Assembly: GCA_963792655.1 (NCBI GenBank)
Contig: CAWBWU010000003.1
Span: forward strand, 868,001 to 932,000
Direction: 5' to 3'
DNA: 64,000 nt
From: DOZZ01 sp963792655
GTDB lineage: Bacteria > Acidobacteriota > Terriglobia > Bryobacterales > Bryobacteraceae
Shown in pieces: positions 54,083 to 63,736 of this stretch. Position numbers and translations under genes: made by a program. Positions within the stretch are counted from its first letter, which is position 1, and each line of letters starts with the position of its first letter. The notes below the pieces were generated by a model. That model was not told the DNA's origin. It was given only the letters and a program-made list of their open reading frames with translations, and made no database searches.

Positions 54083-56026
54083 CTATTTGAATGGCGCGCT
54101 GATCGACGCTTCGGTCTCAGCCACGGCGAAAGTCATCATCAGTCCGCTGGCCGGGAAACTGACAGGGTTGCTTTGATTGATCAGATTGATGCCGCCGCTG
54201 CCTGCCGGTGTAGCTTCCAAAACGTAAGCCGGTATCGTGAACTGGCCCGCTTCAACGGGGGCGATGCAAAGGAACGTGGCGCTCGCGTTGATGGTGGTGC
54301 TGCCCCCACCGATCTGAACATAGGTGCCCGGAATTCCGCCGGTCCACGTGACGGTGACAGGAGTGGTGCGGTCGACAGCGGTGATTGCCGCCTGATTGGT
54401 CCAGACGAGCGGTTGGGGATCTGAGACGGTGACGGAGAAGGGATTCACACCGGCGCTCCCTGCCGCAGTGATGGTGAAAGTTCCGCCGGCGGATGAGAAA
54501 TATCCACTGGGGAGATTCAGCTCATAGCTGATGAGCGAACCAGTAGTGGTTTGCGGAACTTGTAGCGCTGCTCCAGCCCCGGTGATAGAAATAGCGCCGG
54601 CGGACAAGTAAGTCACCGTGGGCTGCGGAGGAGACGAGGGCAGCACGATACATCCGCCTGATGTGACTAATCCATAGCCGCCCAGATAGGGACGGTTGGT
54701 CTCTTTGAGGAAGGTGGCGCTGACGAATGAGCTGACGTTCTGTTTTTGAGTGGTGTTCATGGCCACTGCGATCGTTCCGGACGTGAGCGATGTTTGGGTG
54801 GAGTCGGCGAGGAGCGCGTTCCCATCGACGCCATGGACTGCATCCATGCACACGCCCCCGTTGCTCGCGACCGGGAGCGTGACGGTGTTGCTGACCACGG
54901 TTCCGACGACGCCTACGATGGGAACTCCGCAACCCACCGTGACATCTGGTGGCACGTAAACGTTGATCTGTACCACTCCGGGATAGCCGGAGCTGCCCGC
55001 ATATTGGATCTGTGCCGGAATCCCTCCGATATAGATCGTGAGAGGAACATTGATCGCGTGGGGCGAAGTGGAAAATACCGTATCGCTGTCGGCTGGATCG
55101 GCGCCTAGACCTGAACCCCACAAGGTGATGATCTGGCCGGGCTTGGCCGAAGTCGTAAAGTTGAAGATCGCTCCGGTTGGGCTCAGCGGATCGGTAGCGA
55201 CCACAGTCCCGGTTGGCTGCCCTGAAAGCGTGTCGAGCCCGAGAGCACTCTGCACCACCTGCATAGTCGCCGGGGCGCTGGTCAGCCCGTTATTCGTGAC
55301 TGTCAACGTTCCTAAGCCAGTGGGAGTAGTGGCGGGCAGAACAGCGGCAATCTGATTGGCGATCGCGTAGTAGATGCCGGGCTGCGTCGTCACTCCATTT
55401 ACCGTGACGGTAATGCTTGCGCCATTCAGCGATGTGGGGATTCCGGGCGCTGCACTGGACTGCAGAACCGGTCGAGCAGTGGGATTCGCAAGTCCCGTCC
55501 CATAGATCACGAAAAGCGTGCCTGGCGCGATACCGTAGTTCGGCAACCCCGAACCAATATTGCTGTAGTTATTCTGGATGCGGCTGATGGTAGGTGCGCC
55601 GGGAGCAACGCCTCCCGTTGCGCCGAAGGTCGTGAACTGAATCGTGATGGAGGTGCTGCTCACCGCGGTAATGAGCACCTTCGCGTAGTGGTTCGCATTG
55701 TCGTGAACGCCGAACACGATGCCGACGGCGAGGTTCGAACCAGTGAGAGGAGTATTGGTATAGATCGGCGCTGTCGCCATCAGCGTCGCCGCATTGATCA
55801 GCGCAAAGCCTCCCGCGCCGATGTTACCCAGGACATAGCGGCTGGCATTTGCGTTAAACGCGACGCTGTTCCCCTGAAAGGCGATATCTCCGCCGGTTTG
55901 AGTGAGGGAGCCCGTTTCGAGGTTGAGGTTCTGGCCCGTTGCGAGCGTTGTCGTAAGACTCAGATCTGCAGAGGCCAATGTTGCGAGCAACAAGAAGAGC
56001 AGCGAGGCACGAGAGAAAGAGCGCAT
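54083..56026 (-). CDS. Exported TIGR03437-type repeat protein
   Basis: 647 residues with signal peptide (MRSFSRASLLFLLLATLASA). Two copies of the acidobacterial TIGR03437 domain are visible: LFVIYGTGLANPTARPVL...QIAAVLPATTPTGLGTLTVT, then ITLWGSGLGADPADSDTVFS...GVVQINVYVPPDVTVG (dots join separate pieces). The start and end regions are Gly/Thr/Ser-rich beta structure. Most likely cell-surface or extracellular, with unknown ligand. This domain is strongly expanded in Solibacter and is a good clade marker. The frame is uninterrupted. Confidence 0.8.
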   Translation of the reverse strand: MRSFSRASLLFLLLATLASADLSLTTTLATGQNLNLETGSLTQTGGDIAFQGNSVAFNANASRYVLGNIGAGGFALINAATLMATAPIYTNTPLTGSNLAVGIVFGVHDNANHYAKVLITAVSSTSITIQFTTFGATGGVAPGAPTISRIQNNYSNIGSGLPNYGIAPGTLFVIYGTGLANPTARPVLQSSAAPGIPTSLNGASITVTVNGVTTQPGIYYAIANQIAAVLPATTPTGLGTLTVTNNGLTSAPATMQVVQSALGLDTLSGQPTGTVVATDPLSPTGAIFNFTTSAKPGQIITLWGSGLGADPADSDTVFSTSPHAINVPLTIYIGGIPAQIQYAGSSGYPGVVQINVYVPPDVTVGCGVPIVGVVGTVVSNTVTLPVASNGGVCMDAVHGVDGNALLADSTQTSLTSGTIAVAMNTTQKQNVSSFVSATFLKETNRPYLGGYGLVTSGGCIVLPSSPPQPTVTYLSAGAISITGAGAALQVPQTTTGSLISYELNLPSGYFSSAGGTFTITAAGSAGVNPFSVTVSDPQPLVWTNQAAITAVDRTTPVTVTWTGGIPGTYVQIGGGSTTINASATFLCIAPVEAGQFTIPAYVLEATPAGSGGINLINQSNPVSFPASGLMMTFAVAETEASISAPFK

Positions 56027-56191
56027 AATCCTCCAAACAAGAAGGCTGCGTAGTAAGGACTAAACAGTCCCGGTTGTTGGCACGCATGTTCCCAGAAATA
56101 AGTTCTGGAAGTCAAGCCTTGTAGAGTCGGTAAGTGCCGCGCGAACTTAGGAGTTGGGAAGTAGGCGAGCTTGGAGCGGAGTAATTTCGGT

Positions 56192-57994
56192 TCAGCCGGC
56201 TTGCCGAGCTTCCAGTTCGCTCCAGCGTTCGTACAGTTCATCGATGGCTTTTTGAATTTCCATCATGGAGTCGTAAGTGGATTGCAGGCGCTTCGGATCA
56301 GACATTACTTCGGGTTCGTTCATCTGCGCCTGCGCCTGGTGTAACTGCGCTTCGTGTTCGGCGATGCGCGCCTCAATGGTAGAGAACTCGCGGCTTTCGT
56401 TGAAGGACAGCCGCTTTTTCGGCGCGCCCGCTACGGGTTTTGCGACGGCTGGCTTGATTGCTTTGGTCGCGCGCTTCGCCTGCAGCGATTGTTCCCATTG
56501 CGCGTAGTCGGCATATTGGCCAACGGTGCCGCTGCCGTCTAGACCAATGATGGTGGTCGACACGCGATCGAGCATGTACCGGTCGTGCGTAACAAGCACG
56601 AGCGCGCCGGGAAATTCGACCAGACTCTCTTCCAAGACTTCGAGGGTGGGGATATCGAGATCATTGGTCGGCTCGTCCAGCAACAGCAGGTCAGCCGTTT
56701 CCAGCATCAGCTTCGCAATCAGCACACGCGCTTTCTCGCCGCCCGAAAGACGGCTCACCGGCATCTCGAGCTGATCGGAGCGGAACAGAAAACGCTTGGC
56801 CCAGCTTGCAACGTGCACCGGGCGGTCGCGGTAGATCACGCTGTCGCCATCGGGCACCAACGCCTTGCGCAGCGTGATGGTGGGATCGAGCTGCTCGCGG
56901 TTCTGATCGAAGAGCACGATGCGCAAACCATCCGCGCGCTCAATGGAGCCGCTGTCGGGTTCAAGCTGACCGCCGATGAGCCGCATCAGGGTCGTCTTCC
57001 CGCTGCCATTCGGTCCAGCGAGACCGAGGCGCGTGCCGGGGCCGAGCACCAGATCGAGGCCGCTGATCAGTTGCCGGCCGCCGAGTGACTTGCTGACGTC
57101 TTCAAGCGTCACGAGCTTTTTGGTGCGGCGATCGGAAGCGACGAAGTCGATGCCGGCGGTCTTCACACCGGTCTGGTTGCGCGCGTTCAACTCGCCCAGT
57201 TCGGTGATCATGCGGCCTGCGGCATCGATGCGGGCTTTCGATTTCGAGGTCCGGGCTTTCGCGCCGCGGCGCAGCCATTCGATTTCAGTGCGGACGCGAT
57301 TCTCAGTCGATTCCTGCAGCTTGGTCTGCACGTGCAGGAACTCGGCTTTGCGTTCGAGAAATTCGGAGTAGCTGCCGGAAAACTTGAAGATTCCGTCTGG
57401 GTAGAGGCGGCTGAGCTCGGCCATCTCAGTGGCGACATTTTCGAGGAAGTAGCGGTCATGGCTGATGGTGACCGAGGCAAAACGCGCCTGCATCAGCACT
57501 TTTTCGAGCCACAAGATGCCTTCCAGATCAAGATGGTTGGTCGGCTCGTCGAGCAGGAGAATGTCGGGATTACGAATGAGCGCCACGGCAATCGCGAGGC
57601 GCTTCCGCCAGCCGCCGGAAAGCGCTTCCGTCAGGATCTGGTCGTCGACAAAACCAACACGACCGGCGGTTTCTGAGATGCGAGCAGAAACTTCCGCATC
57701 TTCGAGGTGAAGCGGCTGTAAAGTTTGCTCGAGAACCTGACGAATAGAGAACTGTGCGGGGAAAACGGAGTCCTGGGGGACGTATTCGAACCGGAGCCCT
57801 TTGCGGAGTGCAACCTCACCGCGATCGGGTTCCCGGATCCCCGCTAAGATTTGTAGGAAAGTGGATTTGCCCGCGCCGTTAGGACCAATCAGGCCGACGC
57901 GGTCGCCGTCTGAGATGGTGAGGGCAATGTTCTGAAAAATGGGGGCGGCGCCGAAGGATTGTGTAATCCCCTGGCAGCTAAGCAGCAACGGCAT
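56192..57994 (-). CDS. uup: ABC-F ATPase, Uup type
   Basis: 600 residues, two ATPase domains and no membrane part. First: GPNGAGKST, LSGGWRKRLAIA, LLLDEPTNHLD. Second: GPNGSGKTT, LSGGEKARVLIA, LLLDEPTNDLD. Between them is a charged linker, and the C-terminal 80 residues form a coiled coil (FSTIEARIAEHEAQLHQAQA), typical of Uup, which binds branched DNA and affects the ribosome. Other ABC-F proteins (EttA) lack this tail. Intact. Confidence 0.9.
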   Translation of the reverse strand: MPLLLSCQGITQSFGAAPIFQNIALTISDGDRVGLIGPNGAGKSTFLQILAGIREPDRGEVALRKGLRFEYVPQDSVFPAQFSIRQVLEQTLQPLHLEDAEVSARISETAGRVGFVDDQILTEALSGGWRKRLAIAVALIRNPDILLLDEPTNHLDLEGILWLEKVLMQARFASVTISHDRYFLENVATEMAELSRLYPDGIFKFSGSYSEFLERKAEFLHVQTKLQESTENRVRTEIEWLRRGAKARTSKSKARIDAAGRMITELGELNARNQTGVKTAGIDFVASDRRTKKLVTLEDVSKSLGGRQLISGLDLVLGPGTRLGLAGPNGSGKTTLMRLIGGQLEPDSGSIERADGLRIVLFDQNREQLDPTITLRKALVPDGDSVIYRDRPVHVASWAKRFLFRSDQLEMPVSRLSGGEKARVLIAKLMLETADLLLLDEPTNDLDIPTLEVLEESLVEFPGALVLVTHDRYMLDRVSTTIIGLDGSGTVGQYADYAQWEQSLQAKRATKAIKPAVAKPVAGAPKKRLSFNESREFSTIEARIAEHEAQLHQAQAQMNEPEVMSDPKRLQSTYDSMMEIQKAIDELYERWSELEARQAG

Positions 57995-58075
57995 TCACTT
58001 CCAGTGTAGAGGGTGCTCGCGCGAGACTGGCTCGCGCGAGCGGCTCCACTCGCCAGAACGTGAACGACGAAACGA

Positions 58076-58327
58076 TTACTGAGTCTTTTCCTTGACCTTG
58101 TCGGCGCCGCGCTCAGTAGCAGAGGCGGTTCCGTGTACGACTTTCTTCGTGCCGTGCTTGACCTTCCGGCCGGCAGTTTTGGTGCCCTTGACGACAGCGT
58201 GGCCGGTATCTTTGGCGGCCATCTTGGTTTCATGACCGGCGTCTTTGACGTCCTGTGTGGCGGTCTGGGCGAACCCGGAGCCAACCATGAGACCAAAGGC
58301 GCAGAGTGTTGCAGCGAGTGTTTTCAT
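58076..58327 (-). CDS. Small exported Lys/Thr-rich protein
   Basis: 83 residues. Signal peptide MKTLAATLCAFGLMVGSGFA, then a low-complexity basic tail (TKTAGRKVKHGTKKVVHGT) with repeated KDAGHET/KDTGHAV-like units. It resembles histone H1-like or LEA-like basic sequences, but export points to the envelope. Unknown function. Separated from uup (divided by 80 bases) on the same strand. Confidence 0.6.
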   Translation of the reverse strand: MKTLAATLCAFGLMVGSGFAQTATQDVKDAGHETKMAAKDTGHAVVKGTKTAGRKVKHGTKKVVHGTASATERGADKVKEKTQ

Positions 58328-58381
58328 ACTGAAATGAGGAGCAATCCAGTTGCCCTATGAAAGAACATTCAGAAATAAAGA

Positions 58382-58441
58382 AGCCGCGGATCTACGCAGA
58401 TTCACACGAGTGTTCGCGTGAATCCGGGTTGATCCGCGGCC
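58382..58441 (-). terminator. Palindromic dispersed repeat acting as helicase gene terminator
   Basis: Arms GCCGCGGATC-T-ACGCAGATTC and its near-complement flank a short loop. It starts 9 bases beyond the helicase stop and is followed on the minus strand by TTCTTTATTT. It belongs to the same repeat family as the elements at 16339-16370 and 16743-16806. Confidence 0.75.
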
Positions 58442-58449
58442 AGGAAGTC

Positions 58450-59674
58450 TTAGCTCGCGCGACGAAGTGAGTTGCGGCGAGGAGCGAAGGAGCGGGTCTT
58501 GTTGCCGTGGTTGCGTTCGGGTTGAACGCTCTCGATACGGGGGCCACGAGCTTCGGCGACTAACGAAGCGGGCACCGGCTTCTTCACCATGCTGAGTTTC
58601 AGCGTGCGTTCGAACTGGCGGATGTCGCGGCGTTCCGAAGAGGTGACGAAGGTGTGTGCAACACCGCGGGAACCCGCGCGGCCGGTGCGGCCGACACGAT
58701 GAATGAAATCTTCGGCCATGCCGGGCATGTCGAAGTTCACGACGTGAGCAATGCCATCGACGTGAATGCCGCGAGCGGCGACGTCAGTGGCAACCAGGAC
58801 GCGGTAGTCGCCCTTCTGGAAACCTTTGAGCGCTTGATTGCGCTGGGCCTGAGTCCGATCGCCATGAATGCGGCCGGCCTTGATGCCTTCGAGCTTTTTG
58901 GCCAGCTTCTCCACTCCGTGCTTGGTCCGCGCGAAGACCAGAAACGATCCTTGCTCATTCTCGAGCAGGTGGCGCAGCAGGCTGAGTTTGCGGTCTTGCT
59001 CGACTTCATAGAGGTTGAGATCGACCTGGTCGGCCGTTTGGGTGACAGGCGCGGTCGCGATGCGAACCGGGTCTTTGATGTACTTATGAATCAGGCCGAC
59101 GACCGATGTCTCCAAGCGTCGCCGAGAAGAACAACGTCTGGCGATGCGCAGGCATGGTCTTCAGAATCGCCTGGATGGCTGGAAGGAAGCCCATGTCGAG
59201 CATGCGATCGCCTTCATCGAGCACCAGGCAAGATACGGCGTTGACGGCGACCAGCTTGCGATCAAGAAAATCGCACAGGCGCCCGGGAGTCGCGATCAGT
59301 ACTTGAGATCCGCTGCGAATCGCGCGGAGCTGAGTATTTTCGCTGAGACCGCCCACAACAACAGCGGCGCGCAGTCCGGTGCCGGCTGCGACTTTAACGA
59401 AGGTTTCGTGAATCTGAATTGCGAGCTCCCGCGTGGGGCTCAGAATGACGGCGCGAATGCCGGGGGTCGATGGCTGCTTCAGCAGCGATTCGAGCATGGG
59501 CAGTACAAACGCCAGGGTTTTGCCGGTACCGGTCTGTGCAGTAGCGACGACATCGCGGCCAGACAGCGCAGGCGGAATGGCTTGAGTTTGCACGGGCGTG
59601 GCTTCCACAAAGCCGTGCCGCGCGAGGTTGGTCTGCAATACGGCAGACAGGGGTAGTTCCGAGAATTTACTCAT
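58450..59674 (-). CDS. rhlE: DEAD-box RNA helicase (RhlE-like), one frameshift
   Basis: About 407 residues. ATP-dependent RNA unwinding. Q motif region VEATPVQTQAIPPAL, AQTGTGKT (motif I), SPTRELAIQ (Ia), VLDEGDRMLDMGF (motif II; DEGD in place of DEAD), FFSATL (III), LVATDVAARGI (V) and HRVGRTGRAG (VI). One extra base near 59115 separates the two halves (SATLETSVVGLIHKY when repaired). The C-terminal tail is basic. The gene ends at a repeat-type terminator. Confidence 0.88.
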
Positions 59675-59877
59675 TTATAGTTTTTGGGAAGAAAATCAGC
59701 GAACCAGATACCGGAGAGGTGCAGAACGGAGGGGATCGCTCAACTAACTTGCAGACTTGAGTGTAGCGCACTTTGCATGAATGCGCACGGAAAGACTCGC
59801 GGTGTGCTCAAGCTACCGCATGACGGACTACTGGCGTAGAAGATAGCGGACACCGCATACGTGCCGCGCGCGTAAGC

Positions 59878-59903
59878 AAACGGGCCCCCGGGTAGAAGGC
59901 CCG
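59878..59903 (-). terminator. Possible terminator of the NHL protein gene
   Basis: On the minus strand CGGGCC (59898-59903) and GGCCCG (59881-59886) pair, followed by TTTGCTT. Short stem, so moderate. Confidence 0.45.
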
Positions 59904-59914
59904 CCTCGCCGTTA

Positions 59915-62900
59915 TTACTTGATCGCGACAGTGACGATGTTGCTCGGTATCCCGTCGATGACCACGCGAATCGGTACCGCTAAGCCGGGCACGACCGTGG
60001 TCGGGATCGTCACGTTGATCTGCCATAGACCAATGAACCCGGGAGCTAAACCGCTGAACTGCACCGCGCCAAAGGTGGTTCCAATCGCAACGCACATCGA
60101 GGGCTGCGTCGTCAGGCAGGTGGAGCCGCTGGTAGTCGGGACCGCCACGGTGTTCGAAAGGGGCGAACCGGGTGCCGGAATGCCATCCGGAACTGCCGGC
60201 ATCACCTGACCCTGGCCCGTTCCGTAAATCGAGATCGTGGAACCTTTCGGCGCCGGATTCGTGCTGCTGTTCAGCGTTCCATCCTGGTTGATAATCGCTC
60301 CCTGCCCGCTGCCTTTCTGGTTAGAGGTGAATAGCCCCGGCGAAGCGCTACCGACCAGCAGGGTACCGCCGGCAATCAACTCACCGGTGTCGGCTACGCG
60401 CACGGCGATACGCTCGGAACCAAGCGGAGTGCTCGACGGAACCTGGAAGTTCACCTGATTCATGCCGAAGTAATAAAGCGGTGCGGGAACCGAGTCGTTC
60501 ACTTGAACCGTGCGGTCCAGAAGAACCGAGGGCCAGGTGTTCCCGGTTGCCTGCATTTGATCTGTTGCCAAGTTCGCGCTGAAGAGCGTTGCCAGTCCGC
60601 CTTGCGAGCTCGGAACGCCAGCCTGATACGTAGCGGCGTTCACCACTACCGCCGGCTTCAGGAACTGCAGCACGCGGTTGTTGCCAGAATCGCCCACGTA
60701 CAGCGTGTCACGCCGGTCGATGTACAGGCCATTCGGGGAACTCAGGCCTTGCGCAGTGCCGAGGCCATTGGCAGAGTTGTAGTTGGCAATGCTTCCCGTT
60801 GCCGTCGCCTGACCGATAACGGCCGACGGCAGCCCGCCCGAAGCCGCGAGGGTGATCAGCGACGGGAACTCGACGACGCGATTGTTCCCGGTGTCCGCAA
60901 CATAAATATTGCCCGCGCTATCGAGCGCTACATTCGTCGGGGCGCGCAGTCCGCCCGCTGCGTTCGACGAGAAGGAGTTGCTGAAGTTGGCTTGACCGAT
61001 CACGAACGCGGCGGAGTCGGAATTCGGCGGGGCGTTCTGCGTATTCGGGAAAACGACGACCCGGTTGTCTCCGGTGTCGGCCACGTATAAATTCGACGAC
61101 GCATCGACCGCGATACCTTGCGGAGCATTCAGCGTCTGCGCCGATGTCTGGCTGGCGCGTGCGGACGAGTTGAATGTCGGTTGTCCAAACACCCGTATGG
61201 CGGAGGCAAGGGTTCCTGAGCCCGCGGGGAATTCGAGCACGCGATTGTTGCCGCTATCGGAAACAAAGATGTCACCGTTGGGCCCCAGCGCGACTCCCGC
61301 CGGCGAGTGGAGCGAGGACTCGGTGACCGCCGCGGAGTTGGAGCTCGAGAAATCAGCCTGGCCGATCACGGCGTCAGGCATGATGCGGCCCGGCTGATCG
61401 ACTGGGCGTGGGTAGCGCAGGATGCGGTTATTGCCCGAATCGGCAACATAGAGCGTTCCTGTCTTTGGATCAACCGCGATGCCCGCCGGGGCCAACAGCG
61501 AAGTTGGCGAAGGGGTCTGAGCGCTTCCGGTGTCTGCATTGGGCGCGGCACTCGAAAGATCAGGCTGACCAATGACCGCGTCAGCAGGCGCGCCCGTTGC
61601 GAAATGCGCCGAATCTTTCCAGATCAGAATGCGGTTGTTGCTGATGTCCGAGACATAGAGTGCAAACGGCGACTGCGAGTAATCGATCGCCATCGAGAAC
61701 GGCGCGTTCAGACTACCCGGCTTGACCTGGTTCGAGCCGTTGCCGGAGAACGAACTTTGCCCGAAGACGACCCTTGCCGTCTTTGAACCGGCGCCAAATT
61801 CGAGCACGCGGTTGTTGCCTGTGTCGGCAATAAAGATTCCACCGTCAGCACCCACGCGCACATCGAGCGGGCCCGAAAGCGTGCTGGCTGAGGAGAACGG
61901 AAATGAGCCACCGTTGGCGACGGCTGAAGTCAGGCTGGTCTGTCCGAAGACTGCCGTCGCCGCTGCGCTCGAGGTCGCCGTGGGAAAGACCAGCACACGG
62001 TTATTTACAGGGTCAGCCACATAGAGGTTGCCGCTGCCATCGACCGAAAGACCGGCCGGGCTGGGCAGGCTGGAGTTGGTGACCTGCGTGGGTACGCCTC
62101 GCGCAGTAAGACTCGGCTGACCCCACACTGCGGTCGCTGCGGCTGTGCCGACGGTCATGCCGAGCGGCGCGGGGAATTTCAGCACGCGGGTGTTGCCTGC
62201 GTCCGACACGTAAAGGTTGTCCTGGTTATCGAAAGCCAGACCGGCTGGGTTCGCGAGCGTATTGGCTGCCAAGGCGCCGCCCCGGTTGGCCAGAGCCGAC
62301 ACGAAGTCTTTCTGCCCGATGACGCTGTCCGCCGATGGAGAACTGGTGTTCAGTGACGCCGACGCATAACGCACCACGCGGCTGTTGCCTGTGTCCGCCA
62401 CCCAAAGGTTTCCGCCGGAATCAACCGCGACAGCGCGTGGATGGTTCAGGCTCATGTCGGAGGCAGGCGCGAGCGCCATCGTGTTCAGGTTGGGCTGGCC
62501 ATAAACTTGGTCGGGCTCGATGCGCGTCAAATTCGCGAACGGCGAAGGGAAGCGCAAGACCCGGTTGTCGCCCGTATCAGCGACGTACAAATCCCCCGTG
62601 TACTGGTTCACTGCGATGCCCTGGGGATTGTTCAGCCCCTTGTTGCCGATTCCAAGCACACCGGAGTACTGGGGGCCCGGCTGGCCCAGGACCAACGCCG
62701 GCGCATCACCATTCTGGTAGGAGTTGAAATCCGCCCACGCCAGAATGCGCGCGTTGCGCGAGTCCGAGATATAGACGTGGAGCTGCCCGTTGCGCGCATC
62801 GAGCGCGACGGAAGCGGGACCAGCGAGGCCCTGCCCGGTTACCTGGTTCAAGCCGATCTGCTGGAAGTCCGTCTGGCCGAGAACCCGATACGCCGTCGTC

Positions 62901-62989
62901 GAGATTTGCGCGTTCGAAAGACCTGCGAGAAGCAAAACCAGTGACGCGATCTTTGGCGCCCCGGAAAACGAAAAAAACGAAGTCGGCAT
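59915..62989 (-). CDS. Large exported NHL-repeat protein with TIGR03437 C-terminus
   Basis: 1024 residues with signal peptide. About a dozen NHL beta-propeller repeats, each with the pattern NPQGIAVNQYTGDLYVADTG or LYVADTGDNRV, fill residues 40-780, enough for two six-bladed propellers. The last 200 residues are a TIGR03437 domain (VVNAATYQAG...LFSANLATDQM...INVTIPTTVVPG, pieces). NHL propellers bind proteins or glycans; this arrangement is typical of the clade. It is probably secreted. The frame is uninterrupted. Followed after the signal peptide side by the polysaccharide export gene, which may be co-regulated. Confidence 0.85.
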   Translation of the reverse strand: MPTSFFSFSGAPKIASLVLLLAGLSNAQISTTAYRVLGQTDFQQIGLNQVTGQGLAGPASVALDARNGQLHVYISDSRNARILAWADFNSYQNGDAPALVLGQPGPQYSGVLGIGNKGLNNPQGIAVNQYTGDLYVADTGDNRVLRFPSPFANLTRIEPDQVYGQPNLNTMALAPASDMSLNHPRAVAVDSGGNLWVADTGNSRVVRYASASLNTSSPSADSVIGQKDFVSALANRGGALAANTLANPAGLAFDNQDNLYVSDAGNTRVLKFPAPLGMTVGTAAATAVWGQPSLTARGVPTQVTNSSLPSPAGLSVDGSGNLYVADPVNNRVLVFPTATSSAAATAVFGQTSLTSAVANGGSFPFSSASTLSGPLDVRVGADGGIFIADTGNNRVLEFGAGSKTARVVFGQSSFSGNGSNQVKPGSLNAPFSMAIDYSQSPFALYVSDISNNRILIWKDSAHFATGAPADAVIGQPDLSSAAPNADTGSAQTPSPTSLLAPAGIAVDPKTGTLYVADSGNNRILRYPRPVDQPGRIMPDAVIGQADFSSSNSAAVTESSLHSPAGVALGPNGDIFVSDSGNNRVLEFPAGSGTLASAIRVFGQPTFNSSARASQTSAQTLNAPQGIAVDASSNLYVADTGDNRVVVFPNTQNAPPNSDSAAFVIGQANFSNSFSSNAAGGLRAPTNVALDSAGNIYVADTGNNRVVEFPSLITLAASGGLPSAVIGQATATGSIANYNSANGLGTAQGLSSPNGLYIDRRDTLYVGDSGNNRVLQFLKPAVVVNAATYQAGVPSSQGGLATLFSANLATDQMQATGNTWPSVLLDRTVQVNDSVPAPLYYFGMNQVNFQVPSSTPLGSERIAVRVADTGELIAGGTLLVGSASPGLFTSNQKGSGQGAIINQDGTLNSSTNPAPKGSTISIYGTGQGQVMPAVPDGIPAPGSPLSNTVAVPTTSGSTCLTTQPSMCVAIGTTFGAVQFSGLAPGFIGLWQINVTIPTTVVPGLAVPIRVVIDGIPSNIVTVAIK

Positions 62990-63015
62990 GATGAACTCGT
63001 TGGCAGACTGCGAGG

Positions 63016-63654
63016 CTAGTGAGGAACGACGAGATTGTCGCCCGGCATCAAGGGGATGTTGAGCTCCATCTTCTTCCCCTTCAGAACGGCGTCGTAATCG
63101 AACTTGAACATCTCGGTATGGCCGCTCTGCGTGCGCAGCACATAGATCTTCTTTTTCTTCGCGAAGTCGGTCAGACCGCCTGCTTCGCTGAGCGCCTGCA
63201 TGACGGTCATGTTGTAGGCATACGGAAGCGGACCTTCCTTCTTCACGCTGCCCGTCACGTAAACACGCTGGCTGTTGGCGCTCACCACCACGACTGTGAC
63301 ATCAGGATCGTGAATGAATTTGCCCATGCGCTCCGCGATCATGGCTTCGGCTTGCGAGGGCGTCATGCCGATGACGGAAACGTCTTTGATCAATGGGAGC
63401 GAAATTTTGCCGTCAGTCCGCACCACGACGCCGCGAACGGAAGCTTCGGGCTCGTGCCAAACCGAAATCTCAAGCACATCGCCGCCGCCGATCTGGTACT
63501 CCGGACCGACACGCCGGTCTTTAGTGATAGGAGCGCTGTCGACGCGAACGCTTTTGGTGTCTCCGGTCAGCTTGTTGGCGGGGACTGATGCATCCTGCCC
63601 AGCGGCAGGCAAAGAACCGAAAAGAATGAGGACGGGAAGTGCGAATTTGAGCAT
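63016..63654 (-). CDS. Polysaccharide export protein (Wza/BexD-like)
   Basis: 212 residues with signal peptide (MLKFALPVLILFGSLPAAG). Poly_export domain (YQIGGGDVLEISVWHEPEAS, GKISLPLIKDVSVIGMTPSQ) followed by a SLBB-like domain (VYVTGSVKKEGPLPYAYN, GDNLVVPH). Such proteins form part of the outer-membrane channel for exopolysaccharide. No lipobox Cys is seen at the signal cleavage site, unlike Wza. It is on the same strand as the NHL protein and the PilZ protein; a polysaccharide locus may continue outside the window. Confidence 0.88.
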   Translation of the reverse strand: MLKFALPVLILFGSLPAAGQDASVPANKLTGDTKSVRVDSAPITKDRRVGPEYQIGGGDVLEISVWHEPEASVRGVVVRTDGKISLPLIKDVSVIGMTPSQAEAMIAERMGKFIHDPDVTVVVVSANSQRVYVTGSVKKEGPLPYAYNMTVMQALSEAGGLTDFAKKKKIYVLRTQSGHTEMFKFDYDAVLKGKKMELNIPLMPGDNLVVPH

Positions 63655-63736
63655 AGTTGTGCCGGAACGCCGTTATGGTAAGGAATCGAGTCCCTTATTC
63701 TACAACGCGGAGGCGACGGTTGAATGACGATTCTTA

